From Excoecaria cochinchinensis (Eukaryota; Streptophyta; Magnoliopsida; Malpighiales; Euphorbiaceae), in contig CANTUQ010000037.1 in NCBI GenBank assembly GCA_947683425.1, positions 1,364,001 to 1,428,000 of the forward strand: a stretch of DNA of 64,000 nt. Reading direction: 5' to 3'. A program made the translations under genes and the position numbers. The stretch's first letter is position 1. The number at the start of each line of letters is the position of its first letter. The notes under the pieces were generated by a model. That model made no database searches and was not told the origin of the DNA. It saw only the letters and a list, made by a program, of their open reading frames with translations. Positions 22,622-32,889 of the stretch are shown piece by piece.

Positions 22622-23950
22622 TTGAGAAGGATTCCACTCTTGGGGTTACCAGAGCTAGTTCAGAGTTCAGATTCTCTTTCAGAGGGTAGTGAGACTTTCT
22701 CTTCAAAATCATTAGCTGATACAAGTATGTCTAATCCAGCCAGTGGGTCTGATGCAACCAGGGCTATGATTGCCGAGGAAGTGGGGAGAAAAATGGAAGA
22801 GTTTGAGGCTAGAATGATGGCCATGATGGGCAATCTTGCCACTACCATAGCTGGGCAACAAGTTGCTACTGCTCCTATTAGGGGGCCAGATGAACAAGGG
22901 TCTGTTAGAGAGGATCCCCCTGCTATAGTTGACCCACCTGCGGTTGAGCAAAGAGCACCAGCACCTGTTGAGCATAGAAAAGGCCCGAGATCTGAGGTTG
23001 ACCTCTGGGAAGATGAGCAAGAGGAACAGATGGTAGCAAAGGGAAAGTCACCTAAGCTGGAGGAAGCAATGTGGAGAAAGATGGAGGAGAAGTTTGAGGC
23101 TATGACAAGGATGATGACGGTAGGAAGGGGAATGAACCCGGAGGATCGTGAATTGGATGGGGATGATCTTGTCCCCCAGAACTTTAAGATGCCTGATATC
23201 CCAAAATTTGACGGCACCTCTGATCTTGCTGCACATATCAAGCAGTATTCATTGGTTATGAAGGGGACAACTTTAACAAGGAAGCAGAAGATAGAGTACT
23301 TTTGCTTGAGTCTTACAGGAGCTGCCATTGACTGGTACCATGGGCTGGACAGGAGGTCCAAAGAAGACTAGGACTTATTGACTGAAGAGTTCCTAAAGCA
23401 ATACGATTGCAGTACCCGCATGGAGGTCACAATGAAGGATCTAGAGTTGTTACAGTAGAAGGCTGGGGAGTCTTTCCATGAATACCTCACCCGGTGGAGG
23501 AACCGGGTTATAGAGATGAAGCGCAAACCCGATACACCTGATCAGATTCGGCTATTCATTCGGAATGGCAGCCCATATCTGAGAGATGGACTTAGAATGA
23601 AGGGGCTGAAAGATTGGGAGTCCTTGAAGGACATTGCTATAGAGGCAGAAGGAGAATATATGGCCAGAAGGGCAAGCAGTGAGGCTTATGCCAAGAAGGG
23701 CTATAACAATCAAGGTGCAACCAAGTCAGCTAGTTTCAGCGGTGGTAACAGAATTGGGAAAACAGCTGAGGTGTCTGCAATAGGAATGAATCAGAGGTAC
23801 TTCTCGAATTTGGGTAGGCCTTTGTCATGGGTACTGAAGAGGTTGATGAAGGAGGGGAAGCTACAACCCCTACCACCTAAACCAGCTAGGACCCAAGGAG
23901 AACTGGGGCATAAAGAGAACGAGTACTGTGCCTTTCACTAGCATACCGGG
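22622..23950 (+). pseudogene. gag: Tat-1 gag, 5' part (interrupted by Tat-2)
   Basis: One frame runs from 22622 to the Tat-2 insertion with in-frame stops at 23369-23371, 23456-23458 and 23939-23941. An N-terminal helical, charged region (EEVGRKMEEFEARMMAMMG) precedes the Retrotrans_gag core (from PKFDGTSDLAAHIKQYSL, about residue 198, through WYHGLDRR and FHEYLTRW). It ends in the zinc-knuckle-like CAFHxHTGH. At all three stop sites the Tat-2 protein has W or Q (tryptophan/glutamine codons TGG or CAG) where Tat-1 has TAG. Tat-2 inserted between the codons of HTG and H. The first ATG shown may not be the original start. Confidence 0.9.
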
Positions 23951-25712
23951 TGTAGACACCGGGTCCCGAGGCGGTCCAAGATCAGGATTACCCAATGATG
24001 AAATAGAAGACCGATTTTCGGCAAGAAAGGTGAGAACCGATCGTTCCTTGTCAAAAAGTGTGTTTTTTTCGAAAAATAATTTAAAAATATATATTTAGAG
24101 ATTAAAAATTAAAATGAAGTAAAAAAAAATATAATAAATATTAATTTTGTGTCTAATTTAAAAAAAAAATAAATAAATAAATAAAAAATAAAAAGGGGCC
24201 GCGAAGGCCGCCGGCGGCAGCGTGGGGCTGCCTGCGCGGCAGGCTGCCCCAGAGCGCAGGGGCGCCTGCGCGGCAGGCCGCCCAGCGCGCAGGGGCGCCT
24301 GCGCGCAAGGCAGGCGCCTCGCGCGCAGGCCCCCTGCGTGCGAGGCAGGGGGCCTCGCGCGCAGCCCCCTGCGCGCGAGGCGCGGCGCCCCCCCTGCGCG
24401 CGAGGCAGGGGGCGCCGCGCGCCCCCCCCTGCGCGCAAGGCAGGGGGCGCCGCGCGCGCAGGGGGCACCGCGCGCACCCCCCTGCGCGCGAGGCAGGGGG
24501 CGTCGCACGCCCCCCCCCCCCCCCTGCGCGCGAGGCAGGGGCCTCGCGCGACCTGCCTGCGCGAGGCAGGCTGCGCGCAGCAGCCTGCCGCGCGCGGTGC
24601 CAAGGCACCACGCGCAGGCTGCCGCGCGCCCTTGGCTCCTCTGCGCGACCTGTTTCGCCTGTCCGTTTTTTTCGCTATTTTCAGTCTGATTTTCTGATTT
24701 TTTCAGTTTTCATTGTTTCACCAATTTATGTTATTTTGGATTAACTAAAAATAAAGGATTTTTTGTCTTTTGCCATTTTTGGCCAAGACAAGCTTAAATG
24801 AGGATTTTTTCCTCATTTTTGGAGGACGCCAGATTTTTTCTCAAAGCTTTTTTACTTTCAATTTCTCCTTTCCAGCAAAGGGTTTCCTTCAACCTTTTTT
24901 CTTCAAAAAAATTCTTAACTTCTTTTTTTTTCTTTCTCAAATTTTAATCTTTAATCACTCTTCAAAAATACATAATCCATTTTTCTTGGGTGATTTGGGC
25001 TTAGGAAAGCTAATTTCTTTTTGCTCAAAATCATCCACCAAAAATATTTTTACCAAAATATTTTCTTGATTTCATTTCAAGATATTAAATTCTACATTTT
25101 TTTTACATCTATCACTACGAATCCGACAAGGAAAATCGATCGGGACACCGTTTCCCCAATCTAAAAATTCTGAGGGTAAACATTCTTGGACTTATTCTCT
25201 CTTATTTCTCTTGTACATTATTTATTGTTGTTAAAATTATTTTTGTTACTATTACCATGTCTATTATTTTTATTATTTATTTTTAGCATTTTAATGTGTT
25301 AATATACTTCTTATTATTATTATTATTACTATTATTTTTACTATGTCGTTGCCTCATTTGCATTAGTGTATATATTGTTGTTGTTTGCATTCTCACCATC
25401 CTATTATCACTAATAATGTATTATTGGTTTGTTTTGATTTGATTTTTATGTCCATCCACTGTTATTATTATTATTACAATTAGTATTATGTTGTTTGACA
25501 TTAGACTCTTATACTTTAATTTTTATTCCTTAACTTCCACCATTTTTATTCTTCACGTTGGTTTCCATTCTCCATTTTTTTAGTTCTTCTTTAATTTGCT
25601 ATTTTATTCTATTTTAGATCTTAGCTTAATCATTTTTAATATTTGCATATTAATATATTTTCAAAGTTTACTACTATTATTATTACCTCATTAATCTCTT
25701 AGTATTTGTTAC

Positions 25713-25751
<39 letters not shown>

Positions 25752-27021
25752 CGCCATTACTATTATTATCATTTAATTAATTAATTGGTTAGCATTATTA
25801 TCATTATTATTATTATTGAATATTTCGTATTATTTTTATTATTAGTGTTATGGCTATCATTGTTGTTATTAATATATTTTGCCTTTTTTGACTAATCTAT
25901 TTTGAATATTTACTAATACTTTTTTTGATATTATTTTTCTGTCTGAAATTTAACTTGAGTCGGGTTATGTGAGTGTCCCCGCGGCTCCCCGGATGGGTCG
26001 CAACTTGCGGAGAATCACATCGGTTTGGTGAGATCCCTTCAACTCCCTTTTTATATGTTATGTGCTTATTTGTAAATATTAATTTTATTTGTGCACGCGT
26101 GCGATAAAAAATCACAAAAATACTTTTACTACTAAATTGGGTTTTTTTTTACTAATAAATTGGGACCAATGTCCCTTATTTTAGTCCGACAACAAAAATG
26201 TCACAATTAAAACGAAGAGTCAACTTTTCTACAAAAATGGGATCACTCATCCCGGTTTTCATTCAAACAATCAAAACGACTCTTCGAACCCTCTTTAAGT
26301 TAATACGAAGGAACCAATGTTCCTAAATTTCGAACAAGTGCGAAGGAACCAATGTTCCTAAAATAATATCCCGATTTATGCATGTCTTTTTATTTCGATC
26401 TTGTGTGAGTGTTTTAAATTCAAGTTCTTTTCTATTCGGGCCCTTGTAATTAATTTTTGGGGCAACTTTATTTACCTTTTGGGGATTGTATTCCGTTCCA
26501 CTTACATCTTTAATCTCCTTTTATTAGGGTTGTATTCTGCCCCTATTTCTATTGTAATTGCGTGCTTGCGTGTTTACCGCTTTCATTTATTGCTTTCCCT
26601 ATCTATTGCTTTATCGCTTTTATTTACTTCCTTTACGTGCTTGAAATGCGCTTTTACTTTTAATGCATCGCTCGTGTGAGAGGAGAGATATAATTTTAAG
26701 AAGTTAGAAACCCATTTATAATTAACCAAAGCATAAATAAGAGGGAAGTTCCGGACACCATATCTCTGGTTTAGACCAATAGAGGTGAGAAACCTTTTCC
26801 CAATTTCTTGCAAATTGGGTGGCGACTCCAAAAACCTCAAAGGTGCCTTTAGGCGTCAATAGGCTAGGTTGTTCTCCTCAATGTTCTATTGGGAGGAACA
26901 CACCGATGATGTCTCATGGAGCCCATGATCAAAAGACGCGAACCTTCATACCTCGAATCCCAAAGGCGGATTCAAAGTGAGGGCCCTTGCTGGGTTTAAA
27001 GGGGGTTCGGCGCGCGTCACA
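23951..27021 (+). repeat. Tat-2 5' LTR
   Basis: It runs from TGTAGACACCGGGTCC to GGCGCGCGTCACA, so both termini match Tat-1, but the length and the interior differ. It contains the GC-rich hairpin-like array (24197-24650), a (TTA)n run (about 25713-25752), two ACCAATGTTCCTAAA boxes (26310-26365) and a PBS-like GTGGCGACTCC (26819-26829). Confidence 0.95.
24197..24650. repeat. Extremely GC-rich repeat block in the Tat-2 5' LTR
   Basis: Units of about 40-50 bp built on CCCCTGCGCGCGAGGCAGGGG, itself a palindrome with CCCCTGC/GCAGGGG arms, are joined by CGCGCGCC runs and poly-C. The surrounding LTR is strongly AT-rich, so the change in composition is abrupt on both sides. The copy in the 3' LTR is at 34557-35010. 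ORFs are open in several frames here only because stops are rare in such DNA. Confidence 0.85.
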
Positions 27022-27022
27022 G

Positions 27023-27040
27023 TGGCGACTCCACTGGGGA
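27023..27040 (+). other. Tat-2 primer binding site (tRNA-Arg type)
   Basis: TGGCGACTCCACTGGGGA is one base after the LTR and identical to the Tat-1 PBS except for one base. Confidence 0.85.
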
Positions 27041-27758
27041 CTTTGTGTTTGAGACTTTACTCCGAAAGTGCTTTGGTTAAAATATAATTGGGTTTTTAAA
27101 ACTTAAAATTCTATCTCTTTTCGAAAATTGCATCATATCATTTTAGAGCCTTAGACTTACGCTAGTTGGTCCCTATCTTACCCCGGTGCGTTCCCGAAGC
27201 ATGACCCTACTTTCACTCATTGTAGGGAAGTGTTAAGGATAATCACCAGCCCAAGCCTTGTACCTTTTGGTATATCAAAATGGAAACCCGATCGGTCGTT
27301 ATGCTCGTGATGAGCTAGACCCGTTGGCGCGGACCATGCTTGGGTAGCCCTAAAAGTTTCATCACCTTGACCAAAGCTCATCTAATGGCAAATAGAAACT
27401 TTCCCTAGGGGGCATGCTCCTTAATACGATGCTTGTGATATGGGCCATCACGTATTAAGCAAAATCAACCAAATCAAATGGTCTTCATCAAGGGCTTTCA
27501 TGCCCCGTTGGGCCCACTTTGGTTTAATTGAATTGCCCAAATATGTAATGGCCAAAACCCATGTGAATGCGCATTAGATTAAGAGTGTTATGCTTTTTAC
27601 CGTCCAATGGGTTCCCTGTTAACCCTTGGATGAAGCCCACCTAGGAAAGAGACCGCACGACCTCGTGTGTGGGAGTGATAAGGTTGGAAGGATCTATTTG
27701 CTTGCATGTGGTTGCGAAATGCTGCATAACTCACGATCATGCATTATAACTGTCATCC
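27041..27758 (+). other. Tat-2 leader between PBS and gag
   Basis: It aligns with the Tat-1 leader over most of its length, including CCCCGGTGCGTTCCCGAAGC and the GTGGGAG...GATAAGGTTG segment. No upstream ORF of note is present. Confidence 0.7.
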
Positions 27759-29204
27759 ATGCATCATTCTAACAATTTTGATCTTTCAGCCATCCCAGAT
27801 TCATCTGAGTGGACTAGAGACTCCGACGATCGACTAGCGACGACAAACTCGCCCTTTGGATTGCTAGAATTAGTGCCTGTTTGGGATTTTGAGCCACTCT
27901 CAGCGACTAGTGAATCATCCTCAATGGCAGAAGAAGCTGGAAACTTAACCACCCAAGACCTTGACAAGAGACTGGAGGACCTTGAACGAAGAATGCTAGA
28001 AATGATGGGAGCAATGGCCGAAAGATTTGCACAGCCTCCTGCTCCCCAAGCACCAGTTGCTCCACAGCCACCAATAGCCCCTCCTCGGGGGCAAGCCGAA
28101 CCACCTGCTGGTGGGGAGGCTCCCCTCGCTGGAGTTGTTGCCCATCAACCTGTAAATGAGCCTAAAACTATGGCTGTGCCAGTTGAACCCGGAAGAGCAA
28201 GGATCCCAAACCCTGATGAGGATTTCGCAATGGAAGAAGAGGTTGAGAAGATAGCAGCCCATCAAGCCGTAAGGGGTGGAGCACCCAAGGTAGAAGATGA
28301 GGCTATGAGGGGTATGAGACAGCAAATTGAGGCAATCACCCGCATGTTGACAGCTGGCAAGGGAGTGAGCCCTGAAGATGTGGATTTGGATGATGGAGAG
28401 CTGTTGCCCCAGAGGTTTAAGATGCCAGACCTGCCAAAATTTGACGGTACATCGGACCCTTCTGCACATGTTAAGCAATACACCCTGATCATGAAGGGTA
28501 CAGGGTTGACTAAGAGGCAAAAAGTGGACTATTTCTGTCTCAGCTTAGCTGGCCCAGCAGTGGATTGGTACCATGGGCTGGATCGAAGAGCGAAAGAAGA
28601 CTGGAATCTGTTAACAGAAGAATTCCTTGGCCAGTATGATTGCAGTACTAAGATTGAGGTCACATTGAAAGATTTAGAAGTGCTGAAGCAGAAGTCAGGG
28701 GAATCATTCCATGAGTACTTGACCCGATGGAGGCATCGAGTGATGGAGATAAAGAGAAAGCCTGATACCTCAGATCAGATCAGGTTATTTATCCGAAATG
28801 CTAGTCCATATTTGAGGGATGGGTTAAAAATGAAGGGACTCAAAGATTGGGAGTCACTTAAGGACATAGCCATTGAAGTTGAGGCTGAGCATTTAGATAA
28901 AGTGGCTAGATCTGCAGATGTGGCTTCAGGCAAAAATAAGGGAAGCAGCAGCGATAACGGGGGCAATGATAAGGTGGCAGAAGTTTCTACTATAGGGACA
29001 GCTCCCAAACATCTCACCATCTCGGGTAGACCATTATCTTGGCACTTCACCCGTCTCATCAAGGAAGGAAAGTTGCAACCCTTGCCAGCTGGGCCCGCCC
29101 CAAGTCAAGGGAAGCCAAAGCACAGGACGGACTGGTATTGCGCATATCATCAGTACACAGGGCACAGAACAGACTACTGTCGTCCTTTAAGGGACCGAAT
29201 TTAA
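27759..29204 (+). CDS. gag: Intact Gag of Tat-2
   Basis: An open frame of 481 codons with no stop or frameshift, unlike the broken gag of Tat-1. Residues about 55-95 are a charged helical, probably coiled-coil region (LDKRLEDLERRMLEMMGAM), followed by a proline-rich linker. The Retrotrans_gag capsid core runs from about residue 225 (PKFDGTSDPSAHVKQYTL) to about 385, including WYHGLDRR, SFHEYLTRWRHR and the conserved LRDGLKMKGLKDWESLKDIA. The C-terminus has a CAYHQYTGHRTDYC knuckle (C-x2-H-x4-H-x4-C). Gag would assemble particles and package the RNA. The likely native start is either 27759 or the in-frame ATG at 27924. The frame ends with TAA at 29202-29204 and stays open beyond it. Confidence 0.9.
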   Translation: MHHSNNFDLSAIPDSSEWTRDSDDRLATTNSPFGLLELVPVWDFEPLSATSESSSMAEEAGNLTTQDLDKRLEDLERRMLEMMGAMAERFAQPPAPQAPVAPQPPIAPPRGQAEPPAGGEAPLAGVVAHQPVNEPKTMAVPVEPGRARIPNPDEDFAMEEEVEKIAAHQAVRGGAPKVEDEAMRGMRQQIEAITRMLTAGKGVSPEDVDLDDGELLPQRFKMPDLPKFDGTSDPSAHVKQYTLIMKGTGLTKRQKVDYFCLSLAGPAVDWYHGLDRRAKEDWNLLTEEFLGQYDCSTKIEVTLKDLEVLKQKSGESFHEYLTRWRHRVMEIKRKPDTSDQIRLFIRNASPYLRDGLKMKGLKDWESLKDIAIEVEAEHLDKVARSADVASGKNKGSSSDNGGNDKVAEVSTIGTAPKHLTISGRPLSWHFTRLIKEGKLQPLPAGPAPSQGKPKHRTDWYCAYHQYTGHRTDYCRPLRDRI

Positions 29205-29207
29205 GCC

Positions 29208-30173
29208 TTGATCGATGGCCAACAGGCTATTAATCCTGGGCAGAGAAAAAGTCAAGAGAAGTCAGCCCATTGTGCCATGATTGGTTCAGGCTTACCGGAA
29301 TGGTATGTACTGCAAGACTTGTATGGAAATGGGTATGCCACTACTACTGGCCCTGAGGCAGATAAAGGAGAGACTTTTGTGGCAATGATAGGCTGTTGGT
29401 CCAGCAGCGGAAGCGGGGATGAAGAGGAAGGTGAGAAACAAGGGGGTTCTAACCAAGAATTGAGTATGGCCAGCCTTTCACGACAGATTGAGGAGACTCG
29501 TGCATCAATGGCCCAAGAGATGGATAGACGGCTTGAGGAGCTCGAAAAGAGGTTGACAGCTATGATTAAAGCTATGATTAAGGAGAGAATAGACGCCCTC
29601 GCGCTAGTCCTACAAGCCCGATTGATGGCAGCTACCTTTAACCGAGTTGAGTCAGCCCCTGTCGAGATGGCCCATACAGCGAGAACCACGGCATCTCCTA
29701 GTGCCACTAAGCCCCGAGGCAAGGAACCGTTTGATTTACCAGTGGGACAAGGAGGTGGTAAGAGGCCTACTCTGGAACATGACAATATGCTTGAGGATGG
29801 TGAAGATCTGGTGAAAGAGCATGCTCTGAAGAATGCAAACCTAAATATCCGAGATGGCTGTAAGGGCAATGTTAAAAAAGCGGGAGAGTCATCAGTGAGA
29901 AGGAATCAAAGATATTACTCTGATTTGGGTAGGTCCTTGTCGTGGGTTTTTGAGAAGCTAGTGAAAAAGGGGTTATTGCAGCCATTACCGGCGAAGCCCG
30001 CCAGCAGTCAGGGGCAGCCCCACCACAGAGCAGATCAATATTGTGCATTCCACCAGCACACTGGACATTTGACAGACTACTGCCGAACTTTGAGAGACCG
30101 GGTTCAGGACCTCATTGATTCCAAGCAAATCCGGGATCCCGAGAAAAGAGAGAAGAAGAAGGGAGTAGACTAG
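29208..30173 (+). CDS. Second, core-less Gag-like ORF of Tat-2, in frame after gag
   Basis: 321 codons in exactly the same frame as gag, separated from it by a single TAA. The first part is the normal Gag C-terminal extension (LPEWYVLQDLYGNGYATTTG, CWSSSGSGDEEE). Then a second Gag begins: a helical N-terminal segment (MASLSRQIEETRASMAQEMD, then RRLEELEKRLT), a short linker, then directly the post-capsid region (NQRYYSDLGRSLSWVFEKLV) and the knuckle CAFHQHTGHLTDYC with QDLIDSKQIRDPEK. The whole Retrotrans_gag core is missing. The frame ends at TAG 30171-30173. It is either a decayed duplicate or a real truncated Gag; whether it is translated is unknown. Confidence 0.7.
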   Translation: MIDGQQAINPGQRKSQEKSAHCAMIGSGLPEWYVLQDLYGNGYATTTGPEADKGETFVAMIGCWSSSGSGDEEEGEKQGGSNQELSMASLSRQIEETRASMAQEMDRRLEELEKRLTAMIKAMIKERIDALALVLQARLMAATFNRVESAPVEMAHTARTTASPSATKPRGKEPFDLPVGQGGGKRPTLEHDNMLEDGEDLVKEHALKNANLNIRDGCKGNVKKAGESSVRRNQRYYSDLGRSLSWVFEKLVKKGLLQPLPAKPASSQGQPHHRADQYCAFHQHTGHLTDYCRTLRDRVQDLIDSKQIRDPEKREKKKGVD

Positions 30174-30912
30174 AATGCAATCCTTCCACCATAGATGTGA
30201 TCGGGCCAATCCACTTCATCGGCATGTTCCTCCAAAGCCACAAGCAGAAGATCATGTTTTTAATGCTTACTACTTTTCAATTCCAGAACTCTTGTAGGAC
30301 AATTTGGTTATTGTAACATGTTGAACAATTTCTGTTTTGTTTATGCGATATTTTCTTGATTTCATTTCTCATGATCACGACGCATCCATTCATTTTGACA
30401 TTAACCCAATTAATACGACTCCATCTAGTCTCGGAACTTTGGGGAATCCAAATAAAATCTTGGTAGCATCTGTTATGACTCCTGAAGTGAGATAAAAATT
30501 TGAGAAAAAAAAGGAGCCTTTGCCCGGACCTAGTATGACACGCTGAAGATGGACAAGGACACTCTCAAGACCAACGCTACTTCCACGTGCCAACATGACA
30601 ATAAACCGAATTTTGAAAGCCACTTCTTCGCATCCACAACACCTGAGCTACATATGGTGTCGCCGAATAAAATTGAACTTCGAAAGTTACATCAAAAGTC
30701 GGACAAATAAAACTCAAAACCACCATGAGAAATATACAACCCATCAGAACCAAGCCATATGACCTTTTTCTCTCGACCCATTTCGAAATGTGTACCCTAA
30801 AACCGATTATGACTGACCCTTAACCATCCAAAACCCTCATAACCAAATTTCTTACCAAAATTTAATGCCCGACCAAATTGAACAACAATGGTTCCAGTGG
30901 TTAAGATAAAAA
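30174..30912 (+). pseudogene. Pol-linker remnant of Tat-2
   Basis: 30345-30545 aligns with Tat-1 39183-39395: FISHDH-like, then TLGNPNKILVAS and TPE with stops and indels. It shows that Tat-2 descends from an element with pol and lost protease, RT and integrase. The rest (30560-30912) is unrecognised, non-coding sequence. Confidence 0.65.
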
Positions 30913-31190
30913 GTGCACGTATGTGTAAATTTCGGGACTTGAACAAAGCTTGTTAAAAAAAAAAAAAAATTTGGGTTGTAAAAAAAAAAAATTGGGTTAA
31001 AAAAAAAAAATAAATAAAAAAAAAATAAAAAAAATAAATAAAAATTTGGTTTAAAAAAAAAAAAATTGGGTGTAAAGAAAAGAGAAAAAAAAAAAAAAAA
31101 AAAGAGAGAGAGAATTGATAGGGGGCAAGGGAATGCCATTTGGGGGCAAGCTTTGTTCAAGTCCCGTAGATCTACACATGCCTGCACGTT
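30913..31190. repeat. Inverted pair of RT-motif fragments in Tat-2
   Basis: The start of the RT domain (encoding FRDLNKAC) occurs on the plus strand at 30913-30952 and on the minus strand at about 31148-31190, giving an imperfect inverted repeat of about 40 bp around an A-rich spacer with ATTTGGGTT-like units (30953-31110). On the minus strand the similarity extends further (AKKNGNVQACVDLRDLNKAC, up to about 31225). The two copies could form a hairpin. Confidence 0.75.
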
Positions 31191-32889
31191 GCCATTCTTT
31201 TTAGCTACTGAAAAGGACCTAAAAGGGCTAACTCCAGAGCCATCCATCCAATCCCAGCCGACGAAAACCATTTCGGAAGCTTGAACTACCAAGGCCAATG
31301 AAAGTGCCCCAAATCATCCATGCCCAACCTGTTACCCTAGCCCGGCCGTTGAAAGGCCATTCCAGGGTTTAAGCCACCAGAATCGATAAAAGTACCCCAG
31401 ATCATTCAAGCTGAACCGCCAAAGGCAATAAAAGTCAAGCATGAAACTTCACATTCAAGCCCCAAATAAGTAACCCATCAACTCAACCAGTCTGCACAAG
31501 CGATAAGACCAAAACTTTGGTACCAAGAGGAACCACTCTCAGAAGCAGCGGTCCCTCCGGCCAACGAAGATGAAAGCAAATTCAACCAATATTGACGAAC
31601 TGAAAGAGGGTCCATGGCAAAGGCCAAAAAAAAAAAATAAAAAAAAAATAAATAAATAAAAAAAAGAGAAAATATTCAATCAAGAAAACCCGCGAGGGCT
31701 GATTGATAACAGGAGTTTGATGCTCCCAAGATCTATCCCGAGATTAGATGATGTCCCATATTTTTCGAGTTAATGCCAAATAGTGATCATGTGATATGAA
31801 ATCAGATTGAAATATGTGCATTTATGCAAATATGTATTGGTATTACCAGAGCAGTTCATCTTGCACGCTCAAAGTTGTCTGAGTCAGATATGAAACCAAC
31901 ACATTGCTACCATCTACCCCTTGCCACTCTCGCCACTCAGGCACTTCAGTCAGCTCCTCCTGTTATGAACTGTGAAGCCAATTCTATAGCACCCTCATGA
32001 TATGAACCAAGCTCAGACAACCTTGACCTAAGACGCAAACACACGCCGATTATACCTGAAAGATCTTTTACAACAACTATCTACCCTCTACCGTTCTCAC
32101 CACTCAGACACTTCAGTCATCTCATCTTGCTACCCATTGTGAAGCTAACCCTACAGCGCCTTCCTAATAAAGAGCCAAACACATACAACCAAAGCCTGAG
32201 ATATAAGCACATGCCAATCATACCCGAAAGATCTTTCGCAACAACTCCAACTTCTCTCAAACCAAAAAAAAAAAAAAAAAAAAATAAATAAATAAATAAA
32301 TAAATAAAAGGGCCGTTAGAGATGAAAACCGTGACTGGCGCTCTAAGCAAAAGTTAGGCTGAAGGGCAGGGTGAAAACCTGGCGACAGGCAGTCTGCTCT
32401 ACAAAAAAATAAAATAAATAAAAGCCGCTGGATTGGGTTGGGTCCATTCCAGGCAAAAAATAAGGCACAGGGTTATGTGAAAATCCGACAAGGACGCATC
32501 TCCCGCTAAGAAAAGCTAGTGTGAAAATCCACGAGGGACGCACTACCTTCAAATAATGACTACAGGTACCAGAGGAGGACCTCATAATCCCCCAGAGGCA
32601 CGAAATTCAAAAGCAATTCCAGGGGGCACCGATCCTGCTGCAAATCAGCTGACGCCTCCGAATCCACTCGGATGAACTCTTATCCTGCATTATTGCATAC
32701 ATATGCATCTCACGGGTATGGCAATTGATGGTGCCTCAACATGCATTCACGCATGCATGAACTTTATATATATCTTGCACAATAAATTCTTCGCACACAT
32801 TTCGTGCCCATGATCTTTGCGTACTTGCAACGCGTAATCCTTTGCACATGCTTAGCACAAGCACTTATCACGTGCATCTAATCTCCCTA
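31191..32889 (+). other. Tat-2 3' untranslated region
   Basis: Non-coding, A-rich spacers, with blocks shared with Tat-1: GATTGATAACAGGAGTTTGA (about 31699), the GCAAAAGTTAGGC block (32347) and GTGAAAATCCACGAGGGA (32521). A segment around 31900-31985 recurs, diverged, at 32075-32180 (CACTCAGRCACTTCAGTCA core), so there has been local duplication. Confidence 0.65.

Noticed and set aside
22660..23361. 233-residue antisense ORF
   Set aside because: It is the shadow of the Tat-1 gag frame on the other strand.
24109..24697. Long alanine/arginine/proline-rich ORFs on both strands
   Set aside because: They come from the GC-rich repeat block, where stops are rare; several frames are open at once and the proteins are pure low complexity. 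The same artefacts recur in the other LTR at 34474-34965.
30852..31298. Minus-strand ORF with an RT motif as a possible antisense gene
   Set aside because: Only a short RT segment is recognisable; the rest is translated poly-A/T sequence rich in Phe. It was kept as an inverted RT fragment, not as a gene.
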